Assembly (NCBI GenBank): GCA_016709845.1
Contig: JADJMA010000028.1
Location: 33,515 to 97,514, forward strand
Source of the DNA: Flammeovirgaceae bacterium
Lineage (GTDB): Bacteria; Bacteroidota; Bacteroidia; Cytophagales; Cyclobacteriaceae
Direction of reading: 5' to 3'
Length of the DNA: 64,000 nucleotides
Part shown: piece by piece, positions 63,201-64,000 of the stretch
Position numbering within the stretch: position 1 is the stretch's first letter
Layout of the letters: every line of letters begins with the position of its first letter
Translations under genes and position numbers: made by a program
Notes under the pieces: generated by a model
Seen by the model: only the letters and a program-made list of their open reading frames with translations
What the model was told of the DNA's origin: nothing
Database searches by the model: none

Positions 63201-63461
63201 CTAAGGAAACTGGTTAGCCGATACGTTAAGTGCTGAGAATGCAAAGGACGCTGCAGTCAATTTACTCCCATTGTTAAAGAATGGCACGTAGCCAATCTAA
63301 CCAATGAAGTGTACAAACTGAGAAACGAAACTAATCCACTAAATTGGAAGCAGAGCTGATTGCTCTCTCAGAAAAATACACTTCAAAATCAAGCGACAGG
63401 TAAAAAAGATAACACTCCGTTAGCACCGAAAATCATTATCTCAGAAACCTTCGTTCTCTAA
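60213..63461 (+). CDS. PLD-nuclease/SNF2-helicase fusion protein, frameshifted
   Basis: About 1080 residues. N-terminal PLD-like domain: EYFKSVIGYFRASGYFAIRK, SKKLHSKFYIFLS (HxK) with GMVIMGSSNLSAQGLGLEEV (GSxN), residues about 130-165. A slip near 60900 leads into a SNF2/DEAD-type helicase: LSYQIDAVNQGYELL, FFLADVVGTGKTVMAALLAK (Walker A), LILVDEAHKFRN (DEAH), LISATPLNNKPEDIYYLISL, LTTDVLAEGINLHRANVIVN, YDTPWNPTKLIQTGRINRIG (motif VI). Further slips near 61320, 62330, 62690, 62850 and 63210-63400. The C-terminal part has KSIAFVKNGDHKNIYFHIEG and ends APKIIISETFVL at 63459-63461. Coupled to the XRE gene upstream. Nuclease-helicase fusions of this type are found in defence islands, where the helicase is thought to translocate on invading DNA; the precise role here is inference. 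Confidence 0.85.
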
Positions 63462-63473
63462 TAGCTTTTGCAA

Positions 63474-64000
63474 ATGACAGTAACCGAAATAAGAGAACTA
63501 CTTGAATCCCTACAAGCAAAAAGAATGGAATGTCTTTTGCAACTCACTTTACCAATGGAAAATTATATGGAGATGCACAGCCTATTCAATTGCTCGAAAA
63601 TACAATTAGCAAGCAGTGTCTTTCTTTAGGCAATTATGAAGTTGACGAGTACACGAAGATTGGAATTTTGAAGTACAATTAAGCGATAAGGTAAACCTTA
63701 CCGCAACCGGGTTGTTCCGCCGTAATCTCAGCAAAGGACATTACCAAGCAGGTAGCGGATGTAAAGTTATTTGTCCAGGGCGATGGTGGCGTTTTAGTTA
63801 CATCCAGTAAACGCACAGTAAAGAACAAAGGGACCAATACCATTGAACCGAGAAACCGCACCCAAACGCTATACCTATCTATTCCTGGCAAAAATGAAAA
63901 GGCATTAACTGCTGCCATTCTTGCCTTGATAAACTCATACAAAAACAGCAAGGTAATTTACTACCAATACCTAACGCTAAACGATTTTGAAGAAGCCTTC
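63474..64000 (+). CDS. Unrecognised protein following the helicase, partial, frameshifted
   Basis: ATG 63474, 12 bp after the helicase stop. Corrected text: MTVTEIRELLESLQAKRN, GMSFATHFTNGKLYGDAQPI and QLLENTISKQCLSLGNYEVD, then in other frames LTATGCSAVISAKDITKQVA, DVKLFVQGDGGVLVTSSKRT, KNEKALTAAILALINSYKNS, KVIYYQYLTLNDFEEAF up to the window edge. Slips near 63530, 63670 and 63710-63720. At least 175 residues; no domain recognised. Its place suggests that it is the third member of the XRE-helicase operon. Confidence 0.5.

Noticed and set aside
60213..63461. Assignment to DISARM (DrmC/DrmD)
   Set aside because: PLD and SNF2 domains are fused in one protein and no DrmA, DrmB or methyltransferase is in the window.

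Overview
The window looks like a chromosome piece from a member of the Bacteroidota, most likely a Cytophagales-type environmental bacterium. Support: a GH97 glucosidase, TolB-propeller and sortilin-like secreted proteins, a membrane-anchored LytTR regulator, BT4734/VirE-N plus DUF3987 replication genes, many Sec and lipoprotein signals, and promoter boxes of the Bacteroidota TTTG / TAnnTTTG type. Base composition looks like about 40 percent GC by eye. About two thirds of the long genes are split by one-base indels, mostly in short homopolymers, and several hide pairs of compensating shifts. Conserved protein sequence resumes in another frame after each break, so I treat these as sequencing or assembly errors and give one entry per gene over its full extent.

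Layout. 1-3.2 kb (minus): an S15/CocE-type hydrolase and a TolB-propeller/PHP-type protein. 3.2-9.7 kb: a GxxExxY remnant, then an operon ablB-yodQ-yodR-yodS-yodT (read 8.3 to 3.6 kb) matching the Bacillus subtilis yodT-S-R-Q-P set for beta-lysine/lysine-derived catabolism but without kamA beside it, and a divergent YfcC-type carrier. 9.9-13.3 kb: two diverged copies of rlmF flanking a zinc alcohol dehydrogenase. 13.6-16.1 kb: a NarL-type response regulator and TPR histidine kinase. 16.3-23.2 kb: lipoproteins, cold-shock protein, CvfB-like RNA-binding protein and three SDR-type proteins. 23.6-27.6 kb: a MacAB-like adaptor-permease-ATPase operon followed by a LytTR regulator. 27.7-30.9 kb: a small membrane protein and an amidohydrolase fused to an Omp85/BamA-like outer-membrane barrel, the most unusual single protein here. 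31-53 kb: mostly housekeeping and secreted enzymes (truncated haemoglobin, PLP enzyme, GH97, M1 and M24 peptidases, YjdM, transglutaminase, KatG, ModF-like ATPase, sortilin-like repeat protein, M20 peptidase, dienelactone hydrolase, GreB) and a protein joining a deoxyribosyltransferase/TIR-like fold to a UvrD-type Tudor-like tail.

54 kb to the end: the left end of an integrated element. A 3' half of tRNA-Thr(TGT) with its native terminator marks the att site; a tyrosine recombinase, two excisionase-like HTH proteins and a VirE-N/DUF3987 protein follow. Its cargo opens with an XRE regulator whose promoter is overlapped by a perfect dyad, translationally coupled to a PLD-nuclease/SNF2-helicase fusion and then an unrecognised gene running off the window. 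This is the best candidate for an undescribed (probably defence) system here, but its remaining genes lie beyond base 64000.
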